Counted from the first letter of the stretch, positions 45,446 through 58,718 are shown. The stretch is DNA of 64,000 bases from Carnegiea gigantea (GCA_029747015.1 JAKOGI010001572.1:1-64000), one strand, 5' to 3'. Translations and numbers: made by a program. The notes: a model not told the origin generated them from the sequence alone.

Positions 45446-46880
45446 GTGAAAGTTTGTGAAAAACCCAAAACAAAAAAAGAAAACATTTTCTTTTTCTTTC
45501 TCTTTTCCTTTTTCTTCTTCAAAGACTTCGTGGTTTGGTCTTCCTTAAACTCTCATGAGACTGCACTCATTCATTTGGGGGGACCAAAGGATTTAAAGGG
45601 CTTGTTCCATGCACTAAATACAACTGTTGCACCTATGAAAAGGTGTTCTCCTCATGTTTCACTCGAGGAGGAGCAAAATCCAAGTGCAGGGGTATTTGTT
45701 CGGTTCTCAACCAACATAGCTTTGGCCTCCCTTATGATTGAGTTTAGCATGCAAATAACAATTAATGTAGCTGGTTTTTTTAATGTTTTATATTATGTAG
45801 GAATAGAAGAGAAAAAGTGCTTAATAGGAACCACAACAAATTCACTTTGAACCTAGCTGATTAGGAGTGCCAAGGAAGTAGCCCAGGGAGTGCCAAGTTG
45901 TCCATATTGTGCCATGAAGCTATGCATTGAAGGAAACATAGATAGAGATTTGGCATGGGGCCATCTTGCCACGTGGCACGATCATGTTACCTCTATTCTG
46001 TCAGTTTTTAAAAATGGATGTTTGGGCCATAAAAGGGGATTAGACATTGTTTTTAGGTGTTATCAAAGTTTTTAGCTGTATTTTTCTCTTTCTAACGGAG
46101 TCTTTGTAAACATTCTACTCTCTATTAATAAAAACTTAGAAATTTTGAGCCTTTGATTGAATGCTTGCAATCTTTTTGTTGTTTGTCCTCACTAGTGCAC
46201 AATCTCACTTTCTCTCTTCTTAATCTCTCTAAGTATTTTGTTTTTAAGCAATCAAAAACCATCCCCAATGAGTTTTAATGCAATTAGGATTATGGGGAGA
46301 TTTTAGGATCAGACTAACAGCATTTAAGCCCTTAATCTACCTCTCAAAATTCAATCTTTTCTTTTCATTCATCTTCTTCAGTCTTCTTGACCAATATCAC
46401 AATTTTGGATCGGTTGTATTTAAGTTTGAAGAATCAACGCTAGAAGCTTAAATTAAGACTCGATCATGGTTTTGTGGTGATTGAATGTGGATAAGAAGCT
46501 CATTACCTATTGAAATTCCATTGTCAATGTAAGTTCACTTGTGCGTAACTTTCTCTCTCTTCACTTTTATTACCATTTATTAGGATTAGTAGTAATTTAG
46601 GCTAGATTTTCTTTTATGGGTGATCTATTTGAGGATTATTGGGATTGTGTTAGTGGTCATATCGAGCCCCAGTCACCCTTTTTTTCTATATGCTATGTGT
46701 TATTGACTGTGCCTAGTTAGTCATTAGCTAGGCTAATTTAGCTTTTCTTGTTATTTCTAGGCTTTGGTCCCTTATTTGTAGTGAAGTTAGCTTAAATTTA
46801 CATTTTATGGTAGTTTACTTTAGTCAATCAATCAAAACCTATTCTCAATCACGACAATCTTAGGGTAATCATTCACCATC
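45446..46880 (+). repeat. Athila-type polypurine tract and LTR-like region 2
   Basis: GAGCAAAATCCAAGTGCAGGGG near 45670-45692 precedes LTR-like sequence that includes CCATAAAAGGGGATT at 46026 (a TATA variant) and runs to about 46880, just before gag. The sequence does not resemble the LTRs at 40.6 or 55.4 kb, so the neighbouring Athila pieces come from different elements. The frame at 45446-45850 is a shadow of UTR sequence. Confidence 0.4.
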
Positions 46881-46899
46881 CCAGAGGATGACATTTCAT

Positions 46900-47770
46900 C
46901 CTTCTTACCCCAAAAAAGCTACCAACATCCTCTAATAACTATCACTTGGCCCGTGAAAGAGCTAGCTTAAAGAGACGTGGCAGCGAGTATGATATTGATG
47001 CAATGGACCTTTTCACCAGCAAAGTTGATGCACTTCCGTTTGATCAGCTTGGAGCCCTGTTTTTAGGAGTTCTTCTAGCATGGTGTATGAAGTAGGAGTT
47101 GTATGTGAGATTTGTGGCATTCAAGGGATTTTGGCTGCTGACTGTCAAATCAACTTCCAAGAAGTTAAACATGCTAATGTTGTACAAAACTTCAAGCCAC
47201 AACCTCAGACAACTACTACTCAAACACAATATAACCTAGGATGGAGAAATGACCCAAAATTCTCCTACAGAAACGACACCTCTTGCCAACTAGTGCTAGT
47301 TAACCCTCGAAATTCCTATACAGAGCTCCCTATAACCCACCTCCCCAGCATTCTCAACAAAAATCCAATTTAGAAAGTCCGATGGAGCATTTCATGCAAA
47401 CTCAAACTAAGACTAACAATACTCTGGGTGAGTCAGTCAATTAGTTAAGCTCTAAGTTTGAAACTATGTCCACCCATAAGAAGATAATGGAGAACCAGAT
47501 TGCACAAATTGTGCAACAATTGAGTCATCTCTCTAGACCTCAAAGACATCTGGTAAGTTAACCTCAGACCAATCTTAAGGGTCAGATGAATGCTATTACT
47601 CTACGGAGTGAGATAGAATTGGACGGTCACAAAATAACTATGACGGAATACAAGAGCATGGTTAAGGGAAAGGGTGATGCTGAGAAGAAGATCCAAGCTG
47701 CAACTCCAAGTAAGAAGGATGGAGTTGAGAAGACACATGAAGTTCAAGCTAAGGCTACTTCATGTTAGTA
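46900..47770 (+). pseudogene. Athila-type gag, decayed C-terminal part
   Basis: A zinc-knuckle-like CEICGIQGILAADC at 47104-47145 has Ile where the His ligand should be. The Athila signature NLGWRNDPKFSYRND follows (about 47230-47275), then MENQIAQIVQQLSHLSRP and MNAITLRSEIELDG (47586), the gag-protease linker. Broken by stops at 47371, 47442 and 47560. The N-terminal gag is not recognisable. Confidence 0.7.
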
Positions 47771-47779
47771 AAGCCTTAC

Positions 47780-48400
47780 AAGCCTCATGTTCCATATTCT
47801 TAAAGGCTAGTAAAGGATAGAGATGAGCATGAGTATGGTAAGTGCTTAGAACGTTGAAAAAATTTCGCATTAACATTCCCTTTTCAGAGACTCACAGACA
47901 TGCCCTCCTATGCCAAATTTCTGACAGATTTGCTCCTCAATACAGGGAAGTCACTTGAGAACATCATGGTGTCCCTTATTAAGCAGTATAGCTCTATCAT
48001 CCAAAATAAGGTTCCTTCTAAGCTTTTAGATCTGGGCAGCTTTTCCATCCATTGTTATATTAGAGACGTTGCTATTAGTAGAGCACTTTGTGATCTAGAG
48101 GCTAGTGTGTGCCTCATACCATATTCCATCCATAAGAAGCTTCGGGTGGCTGATCTAGAACTCACCATTATTTCACTGCAACTTGCTGATAGGTAAAATA
48201 GCCTTCGGCATTCCAAAAAAATGTACCATTATAAGTGGGGAAGTTCTTTATTCTATGTGATTTTGTCGTTATGGAAGTGAAAGAAGATGCCTGCATCTCT
48301 ATCATCTTACGAAGGCCCTTTTTAACTACTACAAAAGCCATGATTGATGCTAAAATGCTAAGTTTTTCCTTCATGTAGGGGATGAAAAGGTAGAGTTTCA
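47780..48400 (+). pseudogene. Athila-type protease region, decayed
   Basis: MPSYAKFLTDLLLNTGKSLE (47900) leads to the protease strand ALCDLEASVCLIP (48085-48120). The catalytic Asp is present but the following D-L-G is D-L-E, a one-base change of the invariant Gly. Downstream, ISLQLADR is followed by a TAA and by frames that lose the family pattern. Confidence 0.7.
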
Positions 48401-48413
48401 TCTACCCACGACC

Positions 48414-50230
48414 GTGGCCACCCCAACTCTAGATGATACTTACTGCAAAGTTGATGTATTAGAAAAGGTCCTTAGTAGGGAGACCATGACTCATCATTCT
48501 GTGGATGATCCCCTTGAGGCCATTCTAATTCATTGTGATGTGACTAACACTCAAACTGGTGAAAAGGAGGAGTACGCAAGGCTCCTTAATGTCTCTACTG
48601 CTTATATACCTAGGCAATGTCCTAAGGAAATTCTCAAAGTGAAAGTTCAAGCTTCTATGGAAAAGGAGAAGAGCGCCCCTAAGGTAGAGTTAAAACCTCC
48701 ACTTTCCCACCTCAAGTGTGAATTTCTTAACCCTGATTCCATATTCCCAGCTATTATCAATACTAAGCTTGATGGCACCCAACTTAAAAAATTGTTTAAC
48801 ATCGTTATAAAGCATAGAGGTGTCATTAGGTATAGCATTGATGATATCTAGCAAATCAATCCTTTAATTTGTATGTATCAAATTCATCATGATGATGGTC
48901 ATAAACTTTATAGACAACCCCAAAGGAGACTGAATCCTACTACACAAGAGATTATGCGAAAGGAGGTTATCAAACTAACTGAAGCTGGAATTAGGGTACC
49001 CTATCTTAGATAATGAGTGGATGAGTCCAGTTCAAATAGTCCCTAAGAAAGGGATTATGATTATCATTAAGAATGAATGTAATGAACTCATATCTACTAG
49101 GAATGTTACCAGGTCACATGTGTGCATTGATTATAGAAAACTGAATAAAGCTAACTGGAAATATCACTTCACCCTTCCCTTTATTGATTAGATGCTGGAA
49201 CGGTTGGCAAGACACTCTGACTTTGTTACTTGGATGGCTACTCTTGATTGTTTCAGATCGCTATCCATCCAAGTGATCAAGAGAAGACCACTTTACTTGC
49301 CCTTTTAGCATCTTTGCATACCAAAGGATGCCCTTTGGGTTATGTAATGCCACTGCCACATCTTCCTTCGGTGCATGACTGTTATCTTTTCTAACTACAT
49401 TAAGAGTATCATGGAAGTGTTTATGGATGACTTTTCAGTTTATGGAGGTACCTTTGATTGGTTTTTGGCCAATTTAGCTAACATACTTCATATATATGAG
49501 GAATTTAACCTTGTTTTAAACTGCGAAAAGTGTCACTTCATGGTATAGGAGGGGTTTGTTTTACAAAAACTTGTTTTCCAAAGGGTTATTAAGGTGGATA
49601 AAGTGAAGATTGAGGTTATTGAGCGATTATCTCCCCCTAGTTTGGTTAAGGGGATTAGAAGCTTCCTTAGTCATATAGGGTTTCACTGCTATTTTATCAA
49701 GGATTTTTTCTAAAATCGGCAAGCTTTTGACTTAGCTCCTCACAAAAGATGCCCTGTTTGTATTTACTAATGAGTATCACGAGGCATTTTGCATGATTAA
49801 GAAGGTGTTGATTTCTACCGTCATCATCCAACCACCTGAGTGGAGCCTTCCATTTGAAATCATATGCGATGCTAGTGACCATGTGGTGGCGGCAGTATTA
49901 CAGCAAAGGAATGATAAGATTCCTATTCTGATATACTATGCTAGCATAACATTGGATGAGGCCTAGAGAACTATACTATTACTAAAAAGGAGTTGCTTGC
50001 AGTCGTGTATGCAATGGAGAAATTTCGACCTTATCTTTTATACGCTAAGGTTATTGTGTACACTTATTATTCTGCTCACAATCATCTCCTAGAGAAGAAG
50101 GATGCCAAGCCTCGCGTTGTTCGTTGGATTTTGCTCCTCTAAGAGTTTGATCTGGAGATTAAAGACAAGGCAGGGGATGAAAAGGTTGTTGCAAACCATC
50201 TTTCTTTGCTCATTTTTGAGAGGTAGGATA
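48414..50230 (+). pseudogene. Athila-type reverse transcriptase and RNase H, decayed
   Basis: The pre-RT linker at 48414-48851 is open. RT fingers RQPQRRLNPTTQEIMRKEV (48912), CIDYRKLNKAN (49120-49155), and motif C VFMDDFSVYG (49418-49447) with both catalytic Asp are recognisable. The motif A region around 49230-49260 is disrupted (frame loss after MATLDC). RNase H keeps TITKKELLAVVYAMEKFRPY and KDAKPRVVRWIL, and VVANHLSLL ends it near 50220. Confidence 0.8.
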
Positions 50231-50325
50231 TCCTCCTCAATCATACTTTTCTTTATGAGCATCTACTTACCATCTCTTTGGGTACATGATCATGGTTCAC
50301 GAACATTGCGAACTATTTAGGTTAT

Positions 50326-51578
50326 ATGATACTACCACCTCATCTGACATCCTACCAAAAGAAGAAATTCTTCTATGACATCAAGTTCTACTTTTGTGAG
50401 GAACCCTTCCTTTACAAGCTTTATAATGATGGCATATACAAAAGATGCATTCCTAAGGAGCAAATTCAGAGCATGATATCTCATTGTCATAACTCCCCAT
50501 GTGGAGCACATGCTAGTACCTCCAAGACCACTGCTAAGGTATTCCAAGCAGGCTTTTTTTGGCCCTTATTATTCAAGGATGTCCAACACTATATCCATGT
50601 CTATGATCGATGCTAGAGGATAGCAAATCTGTCAAAGAAGAATTAGATGCTCCTTAGTTTTATCGTTGAAATTAAAATCTTTAATGTTTGGGGCATTGAC
50701 TTCATGGGGCCTTTCCCATCCTCTAGATGCAACAAATACATATTGGTTGTTATGGACTATGTCTCCAAGTGGCGGACGGCTATTGCTAGCCCTATTAATG
50801 ACCCAAGGGTAGTGGCTAAGTTCTTCAAGAAGATTATCTTTCCCTATTTTAAAGTTCCTAGGGTGCTCACTAGTAATTATGGGATGCACTTTATGAAGAA
50901 GAAGCTTAAAGCCTTATTAGAGAAATATGGAATTATGTCATAAGCATGGGCTTGGCTACCACCCTTTGACTAGTGGCCAAGTCAAGCTCTCCAACTATGA
51001 AATCAAATTTATCTTATCGAAAATAGCTGCAAGATCAAGAAAAGACTAGGCAGACAAGTTGGATAATGCTCTTTGGGTTTACCGTACCACTTTTAAGACC
51101 CTATTAGCACCACACTTTTTAGGTTGGTGCATAGTAATCCATGCTATCTCCCTGTGGAGTTGAAACACAAGGGTTATTGGGCCATGAAATATTTCAACTT
51201 TGATTTGAGGACTGCAAAGCAGAATTGAATGAGCTTGGAGAGATCCTTTTGTGTGCATATGAAAGCTCTAAAATCTACAAAGAGAGAATGAAAAGGTGGC
51301 ATGACAAGAACATTAATAAGAGAGAGTTTCAGAAAGGCGACTGGGTTCCCTTATTCAACTCCAAATTGATGTTGTTTCCTACTAAACTTTGCTCAAGGTG
51401 GTTGGGACCATTCAAGGTCTTGAAAGTCTATCCCTATAGAGCTATGGAGATTAGGACAGAAGTTAATGGATACTTTAAGGTGAATGGTTTGAAACTCAAG
51501 CATTACATTGCTGGTGAGCCAATTAAGAGGAAGGCCCTTTTGCCCTCTCCAATGCCTCTTTTACTTAGAAACCGATAG
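50326..51578 (+). pseudogene. Athila-type integrase, decayed
   Basis: HHCC finger: SHCHNSPCGAH to YDRC (50480-50616). Core: [14 protein letters not shown] (Asp present), then [10 protein letters not shown] (50868-50895) with Asn for the second Asp, then GQVKLSNYE near 50976-51002 with Lys for the Glu. Two of three DDE residues are lost by G-to-A changes. The C-terminal part 51225-51578 (YKERMKRWHDKNINKREFQK, SRWLGPFKVL) is open for 117 codons and ends at TAG 51576. Confidence 0.8.
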
Positions 51579-52189
51579 AGGTCTAGTGGGGACGTTAAAT
51601 AACCACTTATTGGAAGGCAACCCAAGATTTATTGTTTTCTTATGAAAAAGAAGGAGGACATAAAAGAAAAAGGTGAAGGAAGTCTATTATTAGTGAACAG
51701 TTGAGGGAAAAATTTTGAAGTACAAGAACTTTGAAAATGCATGGCCATGCTAGAAAGTGCAAAATTGTGCACTGTTAGGATACCTACTATAGGTTTGAAG
51801 CCCGAAGCTATGCACGTTCGCCCGTTCACATCGATACAACCGTGCCTAGAAATCTTAAAAAACACAGGGGCACATAGTTGTCTAAGCATCGAGGCATGAC
51901 TATATGTCCTATAAAATTTTCACTTTTCTGGGTTCGCTCGTGATGTTCTTTCACATTTCTCATCTCTTCACTTTCTCCCTTAGAGACCTTCACTCTCTCT
52001 CTCCCCCCCCCCCACCCACAACCACCATAGATAGCTTCCTCTGCCGTAGTGCCTTCCCCCCACTCTGACGCTTCTTCTGCTAGCATCCCCTCGCTACCCC
52101 TTCTTTCTCTTCTTAGTTGTTAACACCGCACCCCATCACCACTTCAACCTCTATATTGAAATCCCCTACAAACTCCTCCCTCTTCCAGA
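51579..52189. other. Spacer between Athila pol and extra ORF
   Basis: Contains C/T-rich tracts, including a run of eleven C near 52003-52013. No gene supported. Confidence 0.5.
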
Positions 52190-53450
52190 TTTGTTCTATT
52201 CCAGCCCTGTCAGCCTCTGTTACGGCTACGTTTCCACCTCCGACTGCTATAAGTCACCATTGCATCCCCTCCCTCTCTGCCCCAAAATCCTAGGTTTCGG
52301 TTTACCCATTTTCACCACAGCACCCTCCAATCCACCATTCCCCTTAACAATTCCAGCCACTTGGCCGCTAGAAATGCCACCATCCTCTTTTGGGCCCATT
52401 GAAGTTCAATTTGGAGTACATTTGCAAAATTTGGGTGTTTTCTATGTGAATCCAAGAATTGGGTGTACTTGGGTCTTGAAGCTTCACTACCATAACTCCT
52501 AAGAAATGTTTGAAATCCACAGCTGCTTCCATTAACCGGGAGCTATATTAGCTTTTGATTATTTTATCAAACCTTTGAGCTTGTCCTTACCCAGTTCAAT
52601 GAACTTTTCCAACTCCCTAATGATAATGCCCTCGCCTCTATCTATCATGAATACAACCGAGGTAATTTTTGGTTCCCAATAACTTGCTCTGGGTGATAGT
52701 GTGAGGCCCGATCTATTGAGGTCATGTGAATTTGCAATCCAGAACTACGTTACCTTAAACGCCTTCTGGTGAACTATGTGTTTGCTCATACTGATAGTTA
52801 GAATAGGTGCAAAAGGGGAGCTATTCATCCTTTGAGCTACATTGTATAATAAGGCTGTGAATGCTGGAGCTTTTATAGCCACCCTCTTCAAGGAGCAATC
52901 TCAATCTTCTAAGGTGGTTATAGCTACGGGGGCATCATTACTACCATTGCTCGAGCTTTAGGGTTTGGTCACCAAGTTGATACCTCGATGGTATTGTGTT
53001 TTGTCGAACACATATATGTAGTTACTTGCATCAACATGAAGCTCTTTCGTGCACTTGATGGGGGTTAGTTTCGGCTAAACCATCATGGTCGTCGTCTGTT
53101 CCCCCATCCAAACCAAAAGAAAACTACTATTGCTAGCCTTTGATTATGAGGAGGCACCTAGAGGTGATGCAGCTTGAAGACAAGCCCTTTTTTATTCTAA
53201 AGCTGGATTTTCTAGAGTTGGTAGTTCCAAAGTAGCTGCCTCTAGTGCGGTGGGTCTGTTTATGTTTCAGACCATACTAGACCACCTCAACTAGTTGCAT
53301 GTTGATAACCAGCAACTCTTCCAAAACAAGATGGAACTTAATCGGTACTAGCAGAACATAGAGCACCTAGTTTACTATGATTATGAGCAACACCAGTGGC
53401 CCAATCCTCCTGCTAATTAGAGGCCCTAAGGGCCTACCAATCCCTATTAA
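52190..53450 (+). pseudogene. Athila-type additional ORF, copy B, decayed
   Basis: Frame fragments include NAGAFIATLFKEQSQSSKVV (near 52857-52920), INMKLFRALDGG-type and HHGRRLFPHPNQKK (about 53030-53115), then a Gln/Asn-rich tail (HVDNQQLFQNKMELNRY). The layout, GAFI..., then a GG/II helix region and an HNL-type end, parallels copy A at 42230-43700. Its place directly after pol fits an Athila env-like ORF. Very many stops. Confidence 0.5.
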
Positions 53451-55397
53451 GCCTTGTCATTATTTCCCTCATCCTTTTGATCTACTTACAAATACTTTTC
53501 ATTAGGGACAATGAAAGACTTAAGCATGGAGGGTGAGCTAGCCTCTAGCTTGTGGTTTGTGTTGGTTTTGTGGCGTGTGGCAACTTATTAGGCCATTGTG
53601 ATTCTTGTGGTAAAGACGGATAGTTGATGACACTTATATAACATTGTACATAACCATTGCATATCTTTTATGGCATTAAGTTAGGTTAGCATTTAAGACA
53701 TCATATTAGTTCGTATTGGATTAGATAGATTGCATTTCTTACATGCATATGTATTTAGGGTAGATCATATAGGTTACGTATTGTATCCTTGCATTTTATA
53801 TACTTTTTTCTGTCTTTGAATAATGGCTCACAAAGGGAGGTGAAGTGAAATTAGAACTAACATTAAGTAGATGAGGTAACCTTCTTCCTTTTTCTCTATC
53901 TCTTTCCTTGTTGTGTGCTATGAGTAGGTAATCTTTAGTGCTTTGTAGGCTTTTTTTTGGCTTTGGTTTTTAAAAAAAAAAATGAGTTGGATTTGGTTGA
54001 GAAAATCCCCTATGATGGTATTCAAGAGTTGATGATTTGGATTGATAGTTATGGCAGTTCTTAGCAAATGAAACTCAATTGGGAAATCTTAGGAAATCAT
54101 ATGAAATGGATTGTGAAAACATTTTGACCGCTCGGTATGTGTTTTTGTTTTTGTCCTGAGAATTGTTGTGACATGAATTGTTAAGCCTTTTGGTAGTTGG
54201 TGAATCACTTGAGTTAGCTTCTAGATTATGGTAGAGAAACCAGTGAGACTTTTGAGCCTATAATGACTGCTCATTTTACATAGTCTAAACCTTATTTCAT
54301 GAGTGTTTAACCCTCTTGTGTTTACATCTCTCGAGCTTGGCTGAGCTCTCATTAAAATCACCTTTGACATGTGTATAGTGTTAATATGATTGAGGCATTC
54401 AACTGATCTATAAATGACATGAGCAAAAAAGCCACCGTACAATACTATGACCCATTTGTTAGCCCTTTGAGCTTCTTCTATCATTTGGTTCACCAACATC
54501 TACTTAGTCCTTAGCCTGAAATATAGTATCCTACCCTACGGTAAGTTATTAGAACAACGTTGTGATCCATGCAATGTAATTTGGGGTTTATACTTCTAGG
54601 TGTATCTTGGTGGTTTGCTCTGATCATTGCTTGATTTTTAGGATTGGGAGCTCAAACTTTGCTTAACCATTGCCATCCGTTTCTCTTTGTGTTGGGGAAA
54701 AATCTGAAAGAAAGAAAGGGAGAAAAAGACAATAATAAGAGTATATGAATACAATGCTTAACATAGGGAGTTTTCAATAAATTATTTCAACCCCTTTCCT
54801 ATTATTCATTTGTGGGGATTATGGTAATGATTATTTGATGGTGTGCAGTGGATGTTGATTGCTCTTTGCTTGGCTATTTAGCTTCGTTTCCTAAATTTCT
54901 CCTACTTACCCTTGACCTTAACCCTACTATAACCCTTGAAAAGTCCTCATAACTGGCACTTGTCCTATATGTCCTAGAGGTAGAAAATTAAGAGTTTTGC
55001 TAAGTCTATGGTATTATGCATGCATTGAGAGCTATACTGAGCGATCGCTTTACCTTAAACACATAAAAGGAGTGTTTTATTTTACTCTTAAAAATGAGGA
55101 TCTACCAGTCTAATTACATCATCAATAGCTAAGGGCCATAACATGTCTAGTAATTCAATACAAGATGCTTACTCTTGCATTATAGCCTAGTAATCTTTTG
55201 ACTTGTTTTAGAACATATGTTTTGAAAAAGTGAAAGGTTTCACCTTGGTTGAGTTTCCTAGTTATGAGTTGTTATGCCTATTGATTTGGTTGTCATTGCT
55301 TACCTGAGGAGGTGAATATTTCAAGCCGAGCCTTTCCCTACTGATCCTGTGATCGATGATCTTGCCTAGGGATCAACAAGAGATAAGCATGGAAGAG
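53451..55397. other. Athila 3' UTR, copy B
   Basis: Non-coding. Includes the GACAATGAAAGACTTAAGCA block near 53507 and an upstream CTTTGTGTTGGGGAAAAA-type tract, then ends at the polypurine-like AGATAAGCATGGAAGAG before the LTR. Confidence 0.55.
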
Positions 55398-55398
55398 T

Positions 55399-56740
55399 TG
55401 ATAAATCTATATTTTAACCCTATTTTGGCCTCTATTTGACCTCTTTTCACATTGCTTTTATGTTGAATCTTGATGAGAAGAGGTCAAATTTGCCTCCTTT
55501 GGTCCATATTGTGCTTATAAAGTGGTTTTTTATTTTAGGACTTTTTGCCAAGAAAATAAGAAGTTCACTGGTTTTGATAGAAAGGAAAGGCCATGAGGAT
55601 GAGTTCCAAGTAAGAAAAGATGTCTAGTGCAGAGGGTCAGAAAAGAAACACCAAGGAGCCCAAGAAACTGCACAGTTTGCCGTGCATCCTGGGACAGTAG
55701 TACAGAATCCTGCAGTGATCATCCTCGTTTCCTAAAGCACCATACGCTTGGCCATGTGTCCATATAGAACCGTAGGGTTCACCAGAATTTGCATTACTAA
55801 AATAATTTTCAGACTTTATTTGTTCTATCTTTTAGTCTAAATTAGAACACTTTTCCAGAAGCAATTTTAGGGTTTATTTGGGAGATTTCTAAGAATCTTG
55901 AGCATTTAGTTTATCATCATTAAAGATTATTTTGATGATCCTTGCCGTGTTCACTCCAAGTTCTCAATTATCTCTTATTTCATTATTGCTTTTCTAGGTT
56001 TTTCATATTCATCCATGTTTATCACATTAGATTTTGGAATTATTGTTTTCAATATGTCTAAAGGCCAAATCCCTATCTTAGGTTAGAAGTAACCCTTATT
56101 ATGCTCGATTGATTCATGAATTAGACTTTTGTAGACTTTTCCTGAGTATATGTTTTGGATTTTTGCTTAGCACACCAATTACTTGATGAAAGTCTGGAAA
56201 GAGAATACTTTCCCTATTCTTAATTAGGATTTAGGCGAGTAATACAAGTTGAAACGTTTATCTAGTGTGTCTTTGTGAGCAATTAGAATTCTCAATATGA
56301 AAATAATTAGAGTTTGGATTGAGATTGTTGATTACTTGATCTTGTCACCTTATTGATCCTAGTTTTGTGAAAATAAATGATTAGAGTTGATTGAGTAATC
56401 CTTTGACCTTTGAAAAAAGGTGTAGATGAGTTTTAATTTATAATCTATTCACTCCACAACGTTATATGGGCAGGTTTGTATAGTTTAGCAATTGATTCGT
56501 AAAGCATATTAGTGTGGTGAATCCCAAGCTGAGGTTTTAACTATCTATTCTAAAGTTCAACTTTATTTCTCAGTAGTATCAAATTGATTTTAGTTAGCTA
56601 TCAGTCAAGTAACTATCTACATAGATTGAGTGTTAAGATCCGTTTTGATGATTGAAAACAAGTTCACTGTGGACACGACCCATACTTGATGTTGCTAATT
56701 ACATTAGCACCGTGAATTTATAGTAATCTTACACAGCAGT
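55399..56740 (+). repeat. Athila-type LTR 3
   Basis: Starts TGATAAATCTATATTTTAAC, a typical Athila LTR start, and runs through a TTATAAAG-type patch to the U5 motif CACTGTGGACACGACCCATA near 56665-56690. The end is approximate. It is unlike the LTRs at 40.6 and 45.7 kb. Confidence 0.55.
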
Positions 56741-57968
56741 AATATTAGCAAAAAAATGTCATTCAAAACTTTGATGTATCCAGCTTAACTATTATTGTTC
56801 TTAAAGAGAGTAATATGTCATTCTTGATGCGAGTCTCTTTTAACCAAATCCCAATCCAGTGATTATTGATGAGCGACAAACCCTATTCATGATTTTTTTT
56901 TCATTTGTCCTGATTTTGTCCTATTTATCAATCAGGTTAATTTTTATAACCCATGAAAACCTTCCCCATTCAAGTGGTTGGCTATACCTAATTTTAATAT
57001 AAGTACCCAAATACCACATTTTTTTTCCCAAAAAAAAAAAAAAGACCACTTCCTAAAGGAGCAATAACAATAGCATTATCAATCATAATAATTGAAATTC
57101 TAATGTCCAAAAAACAAAGGTTGATCATATAGTAAAGTCTAAAAAGCCACAGAGACCACAAAAAGGGGATAAAAGACAACTTGTGTAAGTAGGCAACTTT
57201 ATTTCTAGCAAATGCATGTTATTAACTCTAATGCTTCCTTTCATATATTAGTGTATCAAGCTCCACTTCAACTACATCTCACACGATAAATAAAATTAAC
57301 TGAGGTTACCTCAATTATTTTCAAAATAAATTTAAACTATTATATTTGTAAACATTGTAAAGTTATTGGTTACTCAAATGTCCAAAAAGGATATGTTTAT
57401 CATCTCTATACACATTGTTTCAAATTAAAAAACGATTGTCTAAGTATACATTGCAATTGCTATTGAGTACATCGTATCAATGAAGATAGAATTAGAAGTG
57501 ATAAAAAATAGAGAATTTGACGTACCATTAAACCCATGTCATGGCCATTCTTTAGGATACATTAAGGCAACCAACAAATTTGGATGAAGCCTACTACGAT
57601 GAGCAGGTGTGAGCACCAAAATCGAGTATGTGGTACCCAAAATCGTCACTCGATACTTGCAAAAAAGTAATTTTTCTAATATGTATAGATTAAGAGAAGT
57701 AAAAGCTTTAACACCAAAACCCTAGAGTTTCATTTTCCTTTCTCACCTCACAGTAGCTCACAACATTTCAGTCTCTCACACTCTCACTTGAGCCTCCACC
57801 CCTAAGCGCCCAAGTGTCTCAGCTCTTTTTCCCCTCTCCCCATTTCCCTTTCTTCTTTCTACATAGCGAGTCATCTAAAGTCTTCCGCATACCAAACCAC
57901 CAACTTATCAGTTCTCTCCTCTACTAACCCACCCCAAATTTGACCACCACAATGGTAGTCTATCCCAT

Positions 57969-58029
<61 letters not shown>

Positions 58030-58065
58030 CTTCTAATATTCAACTGCGTTTTCCACTAATTTGGT
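56741..58065. other. Non-coding stretch with CT array
   Basis: No gene. 57700-57960 is pyrimidine-rich and resembles a plant 5' leader, but no ORF follows. Confidence 0.5.
57971..58026. repeat. CT microsatellite
   Basis: 28 uninterrupted CT units. Confidence 0.97.
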
Positions 58066-58069
58066 GAAA

Positions 58070-58710
58070 AATTTTTGATTTACTTTTTCAAAATCAATAA
58101 GTGATAAGTGCCAAATAAAGTGACAATCCCACAAAGATTAGGCCATTCACCAAATTATGTTCCCCCAATATAGTTAAATGAATTAAGATTTGAAATTAAA
58201 ATTGAACTAAGCTACTAACTAATATAATGGGTAAATAATGAAGGGATTAAGCATAACAGATTACCTAATCCAAGTACCAGTCTAGTAGGTCTTCCTTAAT
58301 TCGTTATTTTAAAATTGAAAATTGAAGTATCAAATGCCTCTTTCAAAGCCCTAATCAACTATTAATTTATATAGGCACTTGATTCGTTTAGGTTCATTAA
58401 GCATGCAATTATCAAAATAGTGGTTTCTTGATTGGTGTGATTTTCTCAAGACACCACACAATCAAGTCAAATCCTAGGGTTCCGATATCGGATTTTACTT
58501 TTCAGTACTTCATCAATACGCAAAACATGTAAGAAGGTGATCAAACTCCTTGAAAGATAATAAACATTTCAAGATTTGATGAAACAATCCAATAGACTCC
58601 AAAGTACCTAAAGAGATCAACACAAGATCGGAAAACTAACAAGGACTTACATAAATTAAATATCAAACAAATCAATTCTAAGATAATTAACAAAATTAAA
58701 CTATTCAATC
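58070..58710 (-). repeat. Athila/Tat-type LTR end, reverse orientation
   Basis: On the minus strand the right part of a gypsy LTR: a CTTTGAAAGAGGCATTTGA segment, TTAGTAGCTTAGTTCAAT, then CTTTGTGGGATTGTCACTT and the AAAGTAAATC region. The TGTGGGA-G-C motif is shared with LTR U5 ends elsewhere in the window. Boundaries uncertain. Confidence 0.35.
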
Positions 58711-58718
58711 TAACTGTG

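Noticed and set aside
45446..45850. Plus-strand frame of 134 codons
   Set aside because: Lies on Athila UTR, the polypurine tract and the LTR start, which have a non-coding counterpart at 40.45-40.66 kb.
51826..52086. Glycine/glutamate-rich minus-strand frame
   Set aside because: Produced by a C/T-rich low-complexity tract with a long poly-C run.
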